A DNA stretch of 64,000 nucleotides from Lentzea alba (GCF_011067745.1 NZ_JAAMPJ010000009.1:62001-126000), one strand, 5' to 3'. Shown: positions 34,318 through 43,484, counted from the stretch's first letter. Notes: generated from the sequence alone by a model not told the origin. A program made the numbers and translations.

Positions 34318-35538
34318 CTACGTACGAGCCTGTTGAAAGATCCCTGACACACCTGGCGCCTCTGGCGCGTTGCCCAGGCGCGGCCGGAACTTCATCGCGG
34401 GTCGTTCCACCGCCACGTAGCTCACCAGCGCGGTGACGATCGTCAGCGCCAGCACCGCGCCGAGCACCGGCCAGAACCCGCCGCTGCCCGGCTGTCCCCC
34501 GGTCCAGCGGTAGTAGTACTCCAGGTAGACGACGTGCCAGAGGAAAACGCCGTAGGAGATCCGGCCGAGGAACCGCATGACGGGGTTGGCGAGCGTCGCC
34601 TCGACCAGCCGTTCGCGCTGGAACGGCGCGGTCAGCGGAGCGATCAGCAGCAGGGTGAACAGCAGGTACAGCGCCTGCACGGTCAACGCCACCGGCATGG
34701 TCGCGTAGTCGATCGTGTGCGGGCCGGTGAGCGGGGAGCACGCGACGAGGAACACGACCCCGGCACCCGCCCAGCACAGGCCTGGACGGGCCATGGCGAT
34801 CCGGTACGGCGCCCAGACCTGCTGCGAGACCTCGGCGCTCGCGGACAGCGCGGCGAGGATCATGCCGATCGCGAGGAATCCCACCCACTCCAACGGCCAC
34901 AGGTGTTGCGCGGGGTACGGCCCCATCGACGGCAGGTGGGTGTAGACCGCGAACCCGAACCCGAACACCACGAAGCCGAGCAACGGCACCACGATGCGCC
35001 GCGTCCGCGCCGGTGCGTCCTCCGCCTTCGAGGCCCAGCGGTGCAACAGCCACGCGAGCACGGGCAGGCTGAGGTAGAACGCGACCTCGGTCGCGAGGCT
35101 CCAGGTCTGGCCCATGCCGGCCGGGATCACGTTGTGCTCGTACACCTGCAGCACCAGCAACGGCCGCACAACCTCCCAGACGCCGTGCACGGCGTCCCGG
35201 TTGAGCGTCACCAGCGCGACGACGGTCAGCACCCAGTAAGCGGGCAGGATGCGCAACGCGCGGCGCCAGAAGTACGGCCCCGCCGCCGGTCGGGGGGTGC
35301 CGGAGATCGTGCCCAGGGCGTGCGGCCGGTAGAGCAGCACGCCGGACAGCACGAAGAAGATCGGCAGCCCGACCTCGGCGACCGACAGCACCGGAGCCCA
35401 GATGGCGTTGCCGGGCTGGCCGAACAGCTGCGAGCCGATCACCCCGGTGTAGACGCCTACGTGGTTGAGCAGGACGAGGAGTGCCGCGACGCCGCGGATG
35501 CCCTCCAGCTCGGGAAAGAAGCGATGTACGTTCTGCAC
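34318..35538 (-). CDS. Acyltransferase-3 family membrane O-acyltransferase
   Basis: 406 aa. GTG 35538 (GGGGGA 5 nt upstream) is preferred over upstream codons, because FPELEGIRGVAALLVLLNHV is the standard N-terminus of OafA/acyltransferase-3 proteins, with the invariant R and H. About ten membrane helices follow. The family moves acyl groups from CoA to sugars or antibiotic hydroxyls (for example macrolide acylation). It sits 13 bases after the flavin monooxygenase gene, so a late tailoring acylation is the likely role. Confidence 0.85.
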   Translation of the reverse strand: MQNVHRFFPELEGIRGVAALLVLLNHVGVYTGVIGSQLFGQPGNAIWAPVLSVAEVGLPIFFVLSGVLLYRPHALGTISGTPRPAAGPYFWRRALRILPAYWVLTVVALVTLNRDAVHGVWEVVRPLLVLQVYEHNVIPAGMGQTWSLATEVAFYLSLPVLAWLLHRWASKAEDAPARTRRIVVPLLGFVVFGFGFAVYTHLPSMGPYPAQHLWPLEWVGFLAIGMILAALSASAEVSQQVWAPYRIAMARPGLCWAGAGVVFLVACSPLTGPHTIDYATMPVALTVQALYLLFTLLLIAPLTAPFQRERLVEATLANPVMRFLGRISYGVFLWHVVYLEYYYRWTGGQPGSGGFWPVLGAVLALTIVTALVSYVAVERPAMKFRPRLGNAPEAPGVSGIFQQART

Positions 35539-35551
35539 GCGATCCCCCGGT

Positions 35552-37000
35552 TCATCCACACCACTGCCGAATTCGCATGTCCAAAGAGGACTTACCGGCC
35601 ACGTCTCCCGCCCACGCGACGTAGCCGTCCGGGCGGACGAGCACCAGCTCCGGCCAGTCCGGCCGCCCCTGTGCCTTGCTGTGCACCGCGGTGAGGCGGG
35701 CAGAGCCGCGATCACGCGCGACGGCACCGTCGATCGTCTGGTCCAGCAGCACGAACCGCCGGTCGCGGAACAGCTCGTACAGCCGGGTGCCCCTGGGCAC
35801 GCCGCCGTGCAGCGGCGCGTCCGGGATCCGCCTGCCCACCAGGCGGTGGTCGCCCCGCAACCGCGGGTACTTCAGGGTCAGTCCTGCGAACTCGCGCATC
35901 ACGTTGACCTGCAACGACTTGCTGGACATCGCGGTGTTCACCAGCCGCCTGCCGAGCCGGGCGGCCGGCGAGTTGGCCGTCTCGAACCGGAACGCCAGGT
36001 CGGTCTTGCGCAGGGTGTCGACCGCGACCGGCATGCGTTCCTCGTCGTAGGTGTCGAGCAGGCCGGGCGGTGCCCAGCCCTCCAGCTCGGCGATCAGCTT
36101 CCACGCGAGGTTCAGCGCGTCCTGGACGCCGACCTGCAAGCCCTGTCCTCCGGAGGGGATGTGCGTGTGCGCCGCGTCGCCCGCGAGCAGCAACCGGCCG
36201 GACCGGTAGCGCTGCGCGTGCTTCTGCGAGCTGCGGAACCTGGACGTCCACACCGGGCTGTGCGCACCGAACTCACGCCCGGTGATGCCGAGGCAGGACT
36301 CGTCCAGCTCCTCGACGGAGACCGGCGTGCTGATCGGCACGGCCATGCGTTCGCGGTCCAGCACGATGAGCCTGGACGTGCCGTCGCCGAACGGGTAGAT
36401 CGCGACCATGCCGCGCGGTGCGATCCGCGCCCACACGTCCGACTCCGGCGGGCGGCGCAGCCGGACGTCCGCGATCACCAGCGACTGCGCGTACTCGCGG
36501 CCGGTGAACGGGATCCCGGCCGACGCGCGCACCACGCTGTGCACGCCGTCGCAGCCCACCGCGAAGTCGGCGCGTTCGACGGAACCGTCGGACAGGTCGG
36601 CCTCGACGTGATCGGGGTACTGCCGCACGCACGTCACCTCGACGCCGCGGCGGATGTCGGCGCCGGCCTTCACCGCCCAGGACTCCAGCAGTTCCTCCGA
36701 CCGCTGCTGCGGCAGGATCAGGATGTACGGGAAGGGCGTGTCCAGCCGCGAGTAGTCGAGGTGGCTCTTGCCGTCGCCGACCGGCGGCAGGGAGCACGGC
36801 AGACCGGCGTCGAGGAACGGCTCCACCTGCCCGCGCAGGTCGAGCATCTCCATCGTCCGCGGCATCAACCCGAACGCCCGCGACCACGGCATGCGCTCTT
36901 CGCGCTTGTCCAGCACCAGAACGCGGATCCCGGCGCCGGCCAGCTCGGCGGCGAGCGTCAGCCCGGTCGGTCCCGCACCGACGACGAGGACGGTGCTCAT
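35552..37000 (-). CDS. Class A FAD monooxygenase (PheA/TfdB type)
   Basis: 482 aa from ATG 37000 in an ATGA overlap with the preceding gene. FAD motifs are complete: N-terminal VLVVGAGPTGLTLAAELA, DG motif AVGCDGVHSVVR, and LAGDAAHTHIPSGGQGLQVG. A C-terminal thioredoxin-like domain is short. Family members use NADPH and O2 to hydroxylate phenols or polyketide rings, or to oxidise phenols to quinones. In this window it could serve block B, or oxidise the aromatic rings of the neighbouring saframycin-like product; sequence alone does not decide. Confidence 0.88.
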   Translation of the reverse strand: MSTVLVVGAGPTGLTLAAELAGAGIRVLVLDKREERMPWSRAFGLMPRTMEMLDLRGQVEPFLDAGLPCSLPPVGDGKSHLDYSRLDTPFPYILILPQQRSEELLESWAVKAGADIRRGVEVTCVRQYPDHVEADLSDGSVERADFAVGCDGVHSVVRASAGIPFTGREYAQSLVIADVRLRRPPESDVWARIAPRGMVAIYPFGDGTSRLIVLDRERMAVPISTPVSVEELDESCLGITGREFGAHSPVWTSRFRSSQKHAQRYRSGRLLLAGDAAHTHIPSGGQGLQVGVQDALNLAWKLIAELEGWAPPGLLDTYDEERMPVAVDTLRKTDLAFRFETANSPAARLGRRLVNTAMSSKSLQVNVMREFAGLTLKYPRLRGDHRLVGRRIPDAPLHGGVPRGTRLYELFRDRRFVLLDQTIDGAVARDRGSARLTAVHSKAQGRPDWPELVLVRPDGYVAWAGDVAGKSSLDMRIRQWCG

Positions 37001-37476
37001 GCCGCTGGGTCGCCGTAGCGGTCGATCGACTCGCGGGCCAGGCGTTCGAGCACGTCCCAGTTCAGGTCCGGCTCGGTCAGGCCGTAGTCGCGCAGGTAGT
37101 TCGCCGAGTTCTGGGCGAAGACGCGGAACGCCTCCTCCCAGTCCGGTTCGCCGAAGTTGGACACGATGGGCTTGCGGTCGATCTCGATCTCGAGACCGTC
37201 ACCGGTGAGCCGGGCGGCGCCGAACAACGTGATGCTCGCCAGGTCGAAGAGCACCTCGTCGTGCCGGTGCCACAGCAGGCAGCAGCGCTGTCCTTCGGCG
37301 GGGGTGGCCGCTTTCGGCGCGGTGACGCGGAAGCGCACGTCGCCGTTCCACTCCGCGCGCACCCGGACGTTGACCGGGTAGCCCTCGTCGTCGACGTAGC
37401 TCAGGATCGGGAACGCCGGGTTGCCGGTGAGCTCGCCCAGGTATCCCACGACGGTGCCGAGACTTTCGTCGCTCAT
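36997..37476 (-). CDS. Split-barrel (PPOX-type) flavin/F420 protein 1
   Basis: 159 aa from ATG 37476, overlapping both neighbours by ATGA junctions. AFPILSYVDDEGYPVNVRVR and QRCCLLWHRHDEVLFDLASI fit the pyridoxamine-phosphate-oxidase-like split barrel, whose actinobacterial members bind FMN, F420 or haem products. It is fused in translation with a second split-barrel gene upstream and a flavin monooxygenase downstream, so it may supply or use reduced cofactor for that enzyme. Confidence 0.7.
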   Translation of the reverse strand: MSDESLGTVVGYLGELTGNPAFPILSYVDDEGYPVNVRVRAEWNGDVRFRVTAPKAATPAEGQRCCLLWHRHDEVLFDLASITLFGAARLTGDGLEIEIDRKPIVSNFGEPDWEEAFRVFAQNSANYLRDYGLTEPDLNWDVLERLARESIDRYGDPAA

Positions 37477-37958
37477 GCCACTTCCTCGATCTCCTGTGCG
37501 CCCGCGTCGCCGCGCAGCACGAACACCCGCTCGGGCACGACCTCGATTCGCGCCCTGAGGTAGAAGAGCCGCCGGTCGTCCTCGCGCAGGCCGACGTCGA
37601 AGGCCGCCGTGCGCTGGTCCGGTTTCTTGCGCAGGTTGCTCGCCCAGAAGTCCTCGAGCCCCGCCACCCCCGAGGCCTTCTTGGTGACCTCCGCAGTGCC
37701 CTGCACCAGCACCGCGTCCGGCGTGCCGAGCCCGCTGCCGGTGAACTCGGTGAAGCTGAGCGACACCTTCCGGTTGTGCTGCAGGCGGTCCAGCTTGAAG
37801 CGCACGCCGAGCGCGCTGCTGAGCACGAAGATCCCGCGCTCGGCGATCCACGCGTGCTGCATCGGCGTGGTCACCGGGCCGTTGCGACCGATGGTGGTGA
37901 ACTCGCACAACAGTGTGTTGTAGAACAGATCGCTGAGTTCGCTCGACACTGCCTTCAT
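37473..37958 (-). CDS. Split-barrel (PPOX-type) flavin/F420 protein 2
   Basis: 161 aa from ATG 37958. FTTIGRNGPVTTPMQHAWIA, LSSALGVRFKLDRLQHNRKV and DAVLVQGTAEVTKK are the usual split-barrel segments for cofactor and phosphate binding. The Shine-Dalgarno sequence is weak. A possible promoter lies in the 68-base gap before it. The paired arrangement with protein 1 is notable; the two may form a heterodimer. Confidence 0.7.
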   Translation of the reverse strand: MKAVSSELSDLFYNTLLCEFTTIGRNGPVTTPMQHAWIAERGIFVLSSALGVRFKLDRLQHNRKVSLSFTEFTGSGLGTPDAVLVQGTAEVTKKASGVAGLEDFWASNLRKKPDQRTAAFDVGLREDDRRLFYLRARIEVVPERVFVLRGDAGAQEIEEVA

Positions 37959-38026
37959 GACACCCGAGCCAAGCACAACGTCAGGGCCGGAAAGGCTTGC
38001 TGTGCAATAGTCCGGACAGATTGTCG

Positions 38027-38761
38027 CTACCGCGCCGCGCGGACGAGCGCGGCGCCGCCGTCGACGTTCACGGCCTGGCCGGTGAGGTGCCGTGCGGCGG
38101 GTGAGCACAGGAACGCCACGGAGGCTGCCACATCAGCCGCGGTCTGCTCCTCCCGCAGCGGGACCCGGTCCGCCACCACGCGCTCGAACTCGTCGTGGTC
38201 GATCGCCGCCCACTGCCTGCTCCAGACGAACCCCGGCCGCACCAGGTTCACCCGCACCCCGCGGCCGGCCAGCAGCACGGCCAGGGAGCCGCTCCAGTGC
38301 TCCAGCGCCGCCTTCGCGGCACCGTAGGCGGGGCAGACCGCCCACGGCATGGCCGCGGCGATCGAGCTGACCGAACAGACCGCCGAACCGCGCGTCAGCC
38401 GGTCGCGCAACGCCCCGGTGACCACGAAAGCGCTCGTGGCGTTGAGAGCGAAGATGTCGTCCCACACCTCACGTGGCGGCCACGCGGTGTCCTCGACGGG
38501 GCGCACCGGTGGCCTGCGCTCGCCACCGAGGACGTTCACCAGCACGTCAAGCCGTTGCGGCACCACGTCGGCGAGTCGCGCGACCTGAGCGGAGTCGAGC
38601 AGGTCGCAGCAGTGGAACTCGGCACCGTCGGGCAACGGCTCGCGCGGCTCGGCGCAGTCGACCGCGATCACCCGTTGCACGACCTTCTCCGCCAGCAGCC
38701 GTTCGACCACCGCGCGGCCGATCTCACCCGCTGCGGCCGTGACCAGAGCCGTTGACTCCAC
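38027..38761 (-). CDS. Short-chain dehydrogenase/reductase
   Basis: 244 aa from GTG 38761, with GGAGGT 6 nt upstream, 4 bases after the glycosyltransferase stop. N-terminal nucleotide motif TAAAGEIGRA, NVLGGERRPP in the NNAG position, catalytic Ser in VSSIAAA and Y-x-x-x-K in PAYGAAKAALE are all present. The end RHLTGQAVNVDGG is the classic SDR terminus. It probably oxidises or reduces a hydroxyl of the cyclitol or sugar made by the operon. Confidence 0.85.
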   Translation of the reverse strand: MESTALVTAAAGEIGRAVVERLLAEKVVQRVIAVDCAEPREPLPDGAEFHCCDLLDSAQVARLADVVPQRLDVLVNVLGGERRPPVRPVEDTAWPPREVWDDIFALNATSAFVVTGALRDRLTRGSAVCSVSSIAAAMPWAVCPAYGAAKAALEHWSGSLAVLLAGRGVRVNLVRPGFVWSRQWAAIDHDEFERVVADRVPLREEQTAADVAASVAFLCSPAARHLTGQAVNVDGGAALVRAAR

Positions 38762-38765
38762 GTGG

Positions 38766-40001
38766 TTACCTCCAGTCGGTGAGCGTCCGGTAGTCGGCGA
38801 CGAGCCGGTCCAGCGTGTACCCGCGCGCGACGTGGGCGGCGGCGTTGACACCGAGCTCGCGCCGTCGTTCGGGATCGTCGAGAAGTGCCAGCAGTGCTTT
38901 CGCCACCGCGGCGGGATCTGTCGGGTCCACGAGCAGCCCGGTGCCCGTGACGACCTGCGCACGCAGGCCACCGACATCGGCCGCCACCACGGGCTTGCCC
39001 TTGGCCATGGCCTCGGTGACCGTCAGGCCGAAACCTTCCTCGATGCTCTTCTGCAGGACCACGTCCGCCTTGCGCTGCAGGGCGTTGATGAGCAGCGCGG
39101 CGCGTTCCGGGTCCTCTGTGGACGTCAGCACGAGATGGACGCGGTCGCGTTGGTCGAGTTCGCTGAGCGCCGCACGCACCTCGGCGAGGACCGCGAAACC
39201 CTCTGGATCGTCGGGGATGTCGTCCGGGTTCGTGCCGGCCAGCACCAGGTGCACGTCGTCCGGCAGGTGGCGCAGGCAGCGCAACACGCCCGGCATGTCC
39301 TTGAGCGGATCCCAGCGCGAGACCTGGAGAACGGTGCGGACGTGCGGCGGGATGGGTGCCTGCTGTTCGACCGCGGCCAGCGCGCTGGAAGCCTGGGTGG
39401 TCAGGCCGATCTCGGCGAGCAGTGCGGAGATCTCGCCGTCGGTCAGCTCGCGGTTCTTCGGCGCGCCGGGATCGATGGCGGGGGCCACCACGAACGTCCT
39501 GACGTCCGGCGGGGCGAACTGCGGCAGCGTGCAGATCACGCCGTCCACCGCGGGCAGTTGCTCGGCGAAGAACCGCCAGACCGCAGCAGGTCCCGGCGCG
39601 TTCTCGGTGCACGTGCCGATGTGGCAGTGCCAGAACACCCGGGCGTGCCTGGCCAGTTCCGGGGCCATCCCCAGGGTCTGCGGGTCGTGCAGGACCACGA
39701 CGTCACCGCGGTCGAGCTGTCCGGCCAGCCACTCCGCCTGCGGTGCCAGCACCTCGTCGTAGGTGGCCCTGGTCGCCGGGTCCGCGAGCACAGCGGGATC
39801 CGCCCGGTCGTGCAGCAGGTTGTGCAGCTGCTTGGTGATGGCGAAGAACTCCGCGGTGCCGTCGATGACCGCCCAGCTCGCGTTCAGGGCGGGGACCAGC
39901 CGGTGCAGCAGTTCGGCGACACCGCCACCGGTCGCCGTCGAGTTGACGTGCACCATCCGGGGTCTGACCGGCGACGTGCGCACCCAGCGCGGGGTCACCA
40001 C
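38766..40001 (-). CDS. TreT-like GT4 glycosyltransferase
   Basis: 411 aa from the GTG-GTG pair at 40001/39998, overlapping the isomerase stop. HVNSTATGGGVAELLHRLVP, VVLHDPQTLGM, LQVSRWDPLKDMPGVL, VVLQKSIEEGFGLTVTEA and AMAKGKPVVA are the motifs of trehalose glycosyltransferring synthase (TreT), which joins a nucleotide-glucose to glucose without passing through trehalose phosphate. Set in a cyclitol operon, it may attach a nucleotide sugar to a carbocycle, or form a pseudo-disaccharide; the true donor and acceptor are not readable. Confidence 0.83.
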   Translation of the reverse strand: MVTPRWVRTSPVRPRMVHVNSTATGGGVAELLHRLVPALNASWAVIDGTAEFFAITKQLHNLLHDRADPAVLADPATRATYDEVLAPQAEWLAGQLDRGDVVVLHDPQTLGMAPELARHARVFWHCHIGTCTENAPGPAAVWRFFAEQLPAVDGVICTLPQFAPPDVRTFVVAPAIDPGAPKNRELTDGEISALLAEIGLTTQASSALAAVEQQAPIPPHVRTVLQVSRWDPLKDMPGVLRCLRHLPDDVHLVLAGTNPDDIPDDPEGFAVLAEVRAALSELDQRDRVHLVLTSTEDPERAALLINALQRKADVVLQKSIEEGFGLTVTEAMAKGKPVVAADVGGLRAQVVTGTGLLVDPTDPAAVAKALLALLDDPERRRELGVNAAAHVARGYTLDRLVADYRTLTDWR

Positions 40002-40930
40002 GTCCGTCCCTCCGCCCTGGTCGCGGGAATGAGGGAGCGCAACAGGTCCAGGCTGAGACCGATGCTCTGGGCGCGCGGCAGCAACGCGTCCTCGTGCTCG
40101 ACGTAGAGCACACCCCTGAACCCCTCGTCCTGCAGCGTCGACACCAGCACCGGCCAGTCGAGCTCGCCGAGACCGAGGGCCCGGAACCGGATCGGTGGCT
40201 GCGGCCCGTACCGGCTCCACCCGGCACCGGTGCCGTTGCCGCGTTGCAGGTCCTTCGCGTGGACCGCCACCATCCGGTCGCCCCAGCCGCGCACCGCGTC
40301 CACCGGGTCGTGGCCGGTGGCGGCGAGGTTCGCCGGGTCGATGCAGAGACCGATCACGTCCTGCCACTCCGCGGTGGCGTCGAGGAGCAACTCGATGCTC
40401 CGGCGGTCGTAGACGACCTGCTTCGGGTGCGGTTCCAGCAGAATCCGCAGCCCGGCGTCACGGGCGGCCGTCAGCAGTGGTTTCGCGTGCTCGCTGAACG
40501 CGTCCACGTTGTCCTGCCAACCGACGTCGCTGCCCCACCAGGACAGCCAGCGCCCGAAGTCGGGACAGCCCGGCAGCAGCCGCACAGAGCCCGCGTTCAC
40601 CCGTTCCGCGAGCCGGATCGCGCCGAGCGAGCAGCGGATCGCGTGCGCCCGCTTGGTTTCCGCGTCACCGGGGCACACCGGATCGGTGTGCCGGTCGTGC
40701 GGGCCCAGCAGCAACTGCGCGTCCCTGCTGTTGCTGACGCACGTCACGTTGTGCCCCTTGAGGTGTTCGGCGACCTCGTCCAGATACCGGTCGTCCTGAC
40801 CGCACCGCACCGGGTCGACGAGACCGAGCGTGGTGTCCGTCGGTACGTCGAGGCAGAGGCCGCCCGCCTGGTCGAGCGCGGTGCGCAACCCGCTGCCGCC
40901 GAACGCCGCCAGACACAGTCCCAGCAACAA
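39995..40930 (-). CDS. Sugar phosphate isomerase/epimerase (TIM barrel)
   Basis: 311 aa from TTG 40930 behind AAGGAGA. The fold is the AP-endonuclease-2/xylose-isomerase-like barrel. Metal ligands are visible in ILLEPHPKQV (Glu), LCIDPANLAA (Asp), VHAKDLQRG (His) and LYVEHEDALL (Glu). Members epimerise or isomerise keto-sugars and inositols (IolE/IolI-like). Here it probably epimerises the product of the sugar phosphate cyclase before phosphorylation or glycosylation. Confidence 0.82.
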   Translation of the reverse strand: MLLGLCLAAFGGSGLRTALDQAGGLCLDVPTDTTLGLVDPVRCGQDDRYLDEVAEHLKGHNVTCVSNSRDAQLLLGPHDRHTDPVCPGDAETKRAHAIRCSLGAIRLAERVNAGSVRLLPGCPDFGRWLSWWGSDVGWQDNVDAFSEHAKPLLTAARDAGLRILLEPHPKQVVYDRRSIELLLDATAEWQDVIGLCIDPANLAATGHDPVDAVRGWGDRMVAVHAKDLQRGNGTGAGWSRYGPQPPIRFRALGLGELDWPVLVSTLQDEGFRGVLYVEHEDALLPRAQSIGLSLDLLRSLIPATRAEGRTW

Positions 40931-40948
40931 GTCCGTTCTCCTTCCAGG

Positions 40949-41878
40949 TCAGCCTGCCAGCAACCACGCGTGCCGCCCGGCGATCCCCTCCGGCAGCGCG
41001 GGCCGCCGATCCGCGTCGACGAGCCGTTCCAGCGCCGCGAGCACGACCCGTGCCGTCTCCTCGACCGCCACGACCACACCCGCGTCTGCTTCCGCACGCA
41101 GTCGCGCGGTCAGTTCTCGTTGCAGCTCAGGGCATCCGGTGAGCACACCGCCCGTCGTCGCGACGGCGAACCCGTCCGGCAGTCCCAACCGGTGCCGCAC
41201 CGCGCGCACACCGGCGACGAGCTCGCCGACCGCGGCATCGACGACTTCACCGGCGACGTGGTCACCTCGTACCCACGCCGCGCACACCGCTCCGGCGAGA
41301 TTCGCCAGGCCCTGCTTGGGAAAGGGCCGCGCGGCGAGGTCCCTGGCGAGTCGTGTGACGTCACCGCCGAGCGCGTCGACCAGCGTGGTGGCGCCGCCCC
41401 TGCCGTCCAGCGATCGCACCGCCGCGCGCAGGCCTCGCCACCCGATGTCGACGGCGCCACCCTCGTCGCTGCCCAGGTACTCGCACCCGCCCGCACGCGC
41501 CACGCGACCACGGCCGTCGGCGCCGAGAAAGCCGGATCCCGTGCCGCACACGGCAACGACGCCACCACCGGCCAGCTCCGGCACGCCCCACAGCAACGGC
41601 ACGACGTCGTTCGACACCACCACGTGCCCGCCCACCCCGGACGCCGCGCACCGGACGCGCTCGAGCTCGTCCTCGACGTGCTCGGGGTCGACCGACGCGC
41701 TGGCGAACCACCCGGCGACCGCTCCGTTGTGCCGCACCAGCTCGAACACCTCGCGCAGCGCGTCGTCCGCCAGATCGCCGGTGGCGTGCCGGTTCACCGA
41801 TGGCAGCTCGACCACCTCCTTCCCGGCGAGCAGCACCCTCGTCCGGCTGCCTCCCGCGTCCACCGCGAACAACGTCAT
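40949..41878 (-). CDS. BadF/BadG-type sugar kinase
   Basis: 309 aa from ATG 41878 (ATGA overlap with the reductase). The ASKHA ATPase fold is clear: phosphate 1 FAVDAGGSRTRVLL, the GTGSGFLGADGRGRV segment, YLGSDEGGAVDIG and phosphate 2 AVATTGGVL. The closest familiar enzymes are N-acetylglucosamine and glucosamine kinases. In cyclitol pathways a kinase of this fold would phosphorylate the sugar or the carbocycle. Confidence 0.82.
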   Translation of the reverse strand: MTLFAVDAGGSRTRVLLAGKEVVELPSVNRHATGDLADDALREVFELVRHNGAVAGWFASASVDPEHVEDELERVRCAASGVGGHVVVSNDVVPLLWGVPELAGGGVVAVCGTGSGFLGADGRGRVARAGGCEYLGSDEGGAVDIGWRGLRAAVRSLDGRGGATTLVDALGGDVTRLARDLAARPFPKQGLANLAGAVCAAWVRGDHVAGEVVDAAVGELVAGVRAVRHRLGLPDGFAVATTGGVLTGCPELQRELTARLRAEADAGVVVAVEETARVVLAALERLVDADRRPALPEGIAGRHAWLLAG

Positions 41879-42720
41879 GCCGCGGCCTCCCCCAACATCC
41901 GGGCAAGACCCTCTTCCGGCGTCATCGGAAGATGCCCGAAGTCGTCGCACGCCAACGAGGAGAACCTCGGCCGCGAGGCCCACTCGGTGTCCGCGCGCAG
42001 GCACGGTCGCACGAGCGCTTCCGGCGCACCCGCCAGGCGGTAGGCGGTGCGGGCGAAGTCGAACCTGCTCAACTCGAGCGGCCCGGCCAGGTGAGCCAGG
42101 CCGGTGCGGCCGTCGCGGCACACGGAGGTGAGCACGCCGGCCACGTCGTCGACGTGGATCGGGGTGAAGGACTGGTCGGCCGGTGCCGGCAACTTCTGCC
42201 TGCTCGCCGCAGCCTCCAGGCACCGCTGGCCGTAGGTGGTGCGGTGGGCCGCACCGGTCCACCCGTACACGAGGCTCACGCGCAGAACGAGGTGCCCGCC
42301 CGCGCCGAGCAGCACGCGTTCGGCCGCGGCCTTGACCCTGCCGTACGCGTTGGCCGGTGCAATGGCGTCGGACGGCCGACGCCGCCCCTCGGCGCCGGAG
42401 AAGACGTTGTCGGTGGACACCAGAACCGTTCGAACACCCTGCTCCGCAACAACTTCCGCGGTACCGACGTGTGCTCGCGCCGCCTCGGCCTCGTTGCTCT
42501 CGATCCACGTCACGTCGGACGGGCCGTGCGTCAGGATCACGGTCTCCGGGCGCAGCCGGGACAACGCCGTGCGGAACCCGTCCGGATCCGCCAGGTCCAG
42601 ACAGACGTCCGCACCGGTGCGGGCCATCGTCACGACCTCGTGCCCGGCCGCGCGGAGCCGTGCGGCGGTGAGGGCACCGATGAGGCCACGGCCCACGACC
42701 ACCACCGCACCGTCAGACAT
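41875..42720 (-). CDS. RmlD-like NAD(P)-dependent reductase
   Basis: 281 aa from ATG 42720. Rossmann motif VVVVGRGLIGALTAARL, VSTDNVFSG, catalytic YGRVK in ANAYGRVKAAAE and FTPIHVDDVAGVL match the dTDP-4-dehydrorhamnose-reductase family. Its start is embedded in the end of a tiny upstream frame (sequence ATGTCTGA). In this operon it probably reduces a keto group of the sugar or cyclitol, not necessarily nucleotide-bound. Confidence 0.83.
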   Translation of the reverse strand: MSDGAVVVVGRGLIGALTAARLRAAGHEVVTMARTGADVCLDLADPDGFRTALSRLRPETVILTHGPSDVTWIESNEAEAARAHVGTAEVVAEQGVRTVLVSTDNVFSGAEGRRRPSDAIAPANAYGRVKAAAERVLLGAGGHLVLRVSLVYGWTGAAHRTTYGQRCLEAAASRQKLPAPADQSFTPIHVDDVAGVLTSVCRDGRTGLAHLAGPLELSRFDFARTAYRLAGAPEALVRPCLRADTEWASRPRFSSLACDDFGHLPMTPEEGLARMLGEAAA

Positions 42721-42829
42721 CGCCGGCCCGCTTCACCGGTCGGATCCGGCCACCGGCGGCCGCCGCCGCCACCCCGGACAGGCTCGCCATCCCGGACAGG
42801 CCGGCCACCACGACCACGCGGTCAGACAT
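42713..42829 (-). CDS. 38-aa frame from a tandem duplication
   Basis: ATG 42829 overlaps the stop of the HAD phosphatase, and its own stop overlaps the reductase ATG, both through the same ATGTCTGA octamer. The peptide starts MSDRVVVVAGLSGMASLSG and ends RIRPVKRAGDV. It resembles both the last about 28 residues of the HAD protein (VVVANLAGLAVAAV...QVSDV) and the first residues of the reductase (MSDGAVVVVGRGLIG). I read it as a duplicated junction fragment that keeps translational coupling; whether the peptide has a role is unknown. Confidence 0.5.
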   Translation of the reverse strand: MSDRVVVVAGLSGMASLSGVAAAAAGGRIRPVKRAGDV

Positions 42830-43484
42830 CACTGACCTGTCTCACCATCAGCCGGATCAAGCCGCCCACTGCCGCCACCGCCAGCCCGGCCAGATTCGCC
42901 ACCACCACGTCGACCTCCGCCACCGAGCCCAGCGACGGCCCCTCGATCCCCACCACCCGGCACCCCGCCGCACGCGCGGCAAGCACCCCGGGCCGGGCGT
43001 CCTCCACCACCACGCACCGGGACGGGTCGAGCCCGAGCCGGGCAGCGGCGGCCAGGTAGCCCTCCGGATCAGGCTTGCCGTGCCGCACGTCGTCCGCGGT
43101 GACCAGCACCCCGGGCACCGGCAACCCGACGCCGCGCAACCGCGAGGTGGCGAGCTGCCTGCTGCCCGAGGTGACCACGGCCCACGACGACGCGGGCAGC
43201 GCCGAGAGCACGGCCGCCGCACCGGGGCAGACGCGCAGGGAGGCGGTGTCGGTTGCCTGCAACGCTTCCAGGCGTTCCGCCTCGGCCCGCGCGTCGAGGT
43301 GGGGCGCCACGGCCGCGATGGTCGCCGCCGACGTGCGGCCGTGGCAAACGCGGAGCACTTCCTCCTCGGCCAGGCCCTGCCTGCGCGCCCAGTCGCGCCA
43401 CGAGCGCTCGACCGTGCTGCCCGAGTCGACGAGGACGCCGTCGAGGTCGAACAGCACGGCCGCGCAGCGCAGTTCGCCGTTCAC
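42822..43484 (-). CDS. HAD-superfamily phosphatase
   Basis: 220 aa from GTG 43484 in a GTGA overlap with the cyclase stop. Motif I VLFDLDGVLVDSG, motif II VVTSGS, motif III KPDPEGYLAAA and motif IV VVEDARPGVLAA are complete, as in beta-phosphoglucomutase/sugar-phosphatase types. It most likely dephosphorylates a sugar or cyclitol phosphate, for example the product of the downstream kinase or the input of the cyclase. Confidence 0.87.
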   Translation of the reverse strand: MNGELRCAAVLFDLDGVLVDSGSTVERSWRDWARRQGLAEEEVLRVCHGRTSAATIAAVAPHLDARAEAERLEALQATDTASLRVCPGAAAVLSALPASSWAVVTSGSRQLATSRLRGVGLPVPGVLVTADDVRHGKPDPEGYLAAAARLGLDPSRCVVVEDARPGVLAARAAGCRVVGIEGPSLGSVAEVDVVVANLAGLAVAAVGGLIRLMVRQVSDV

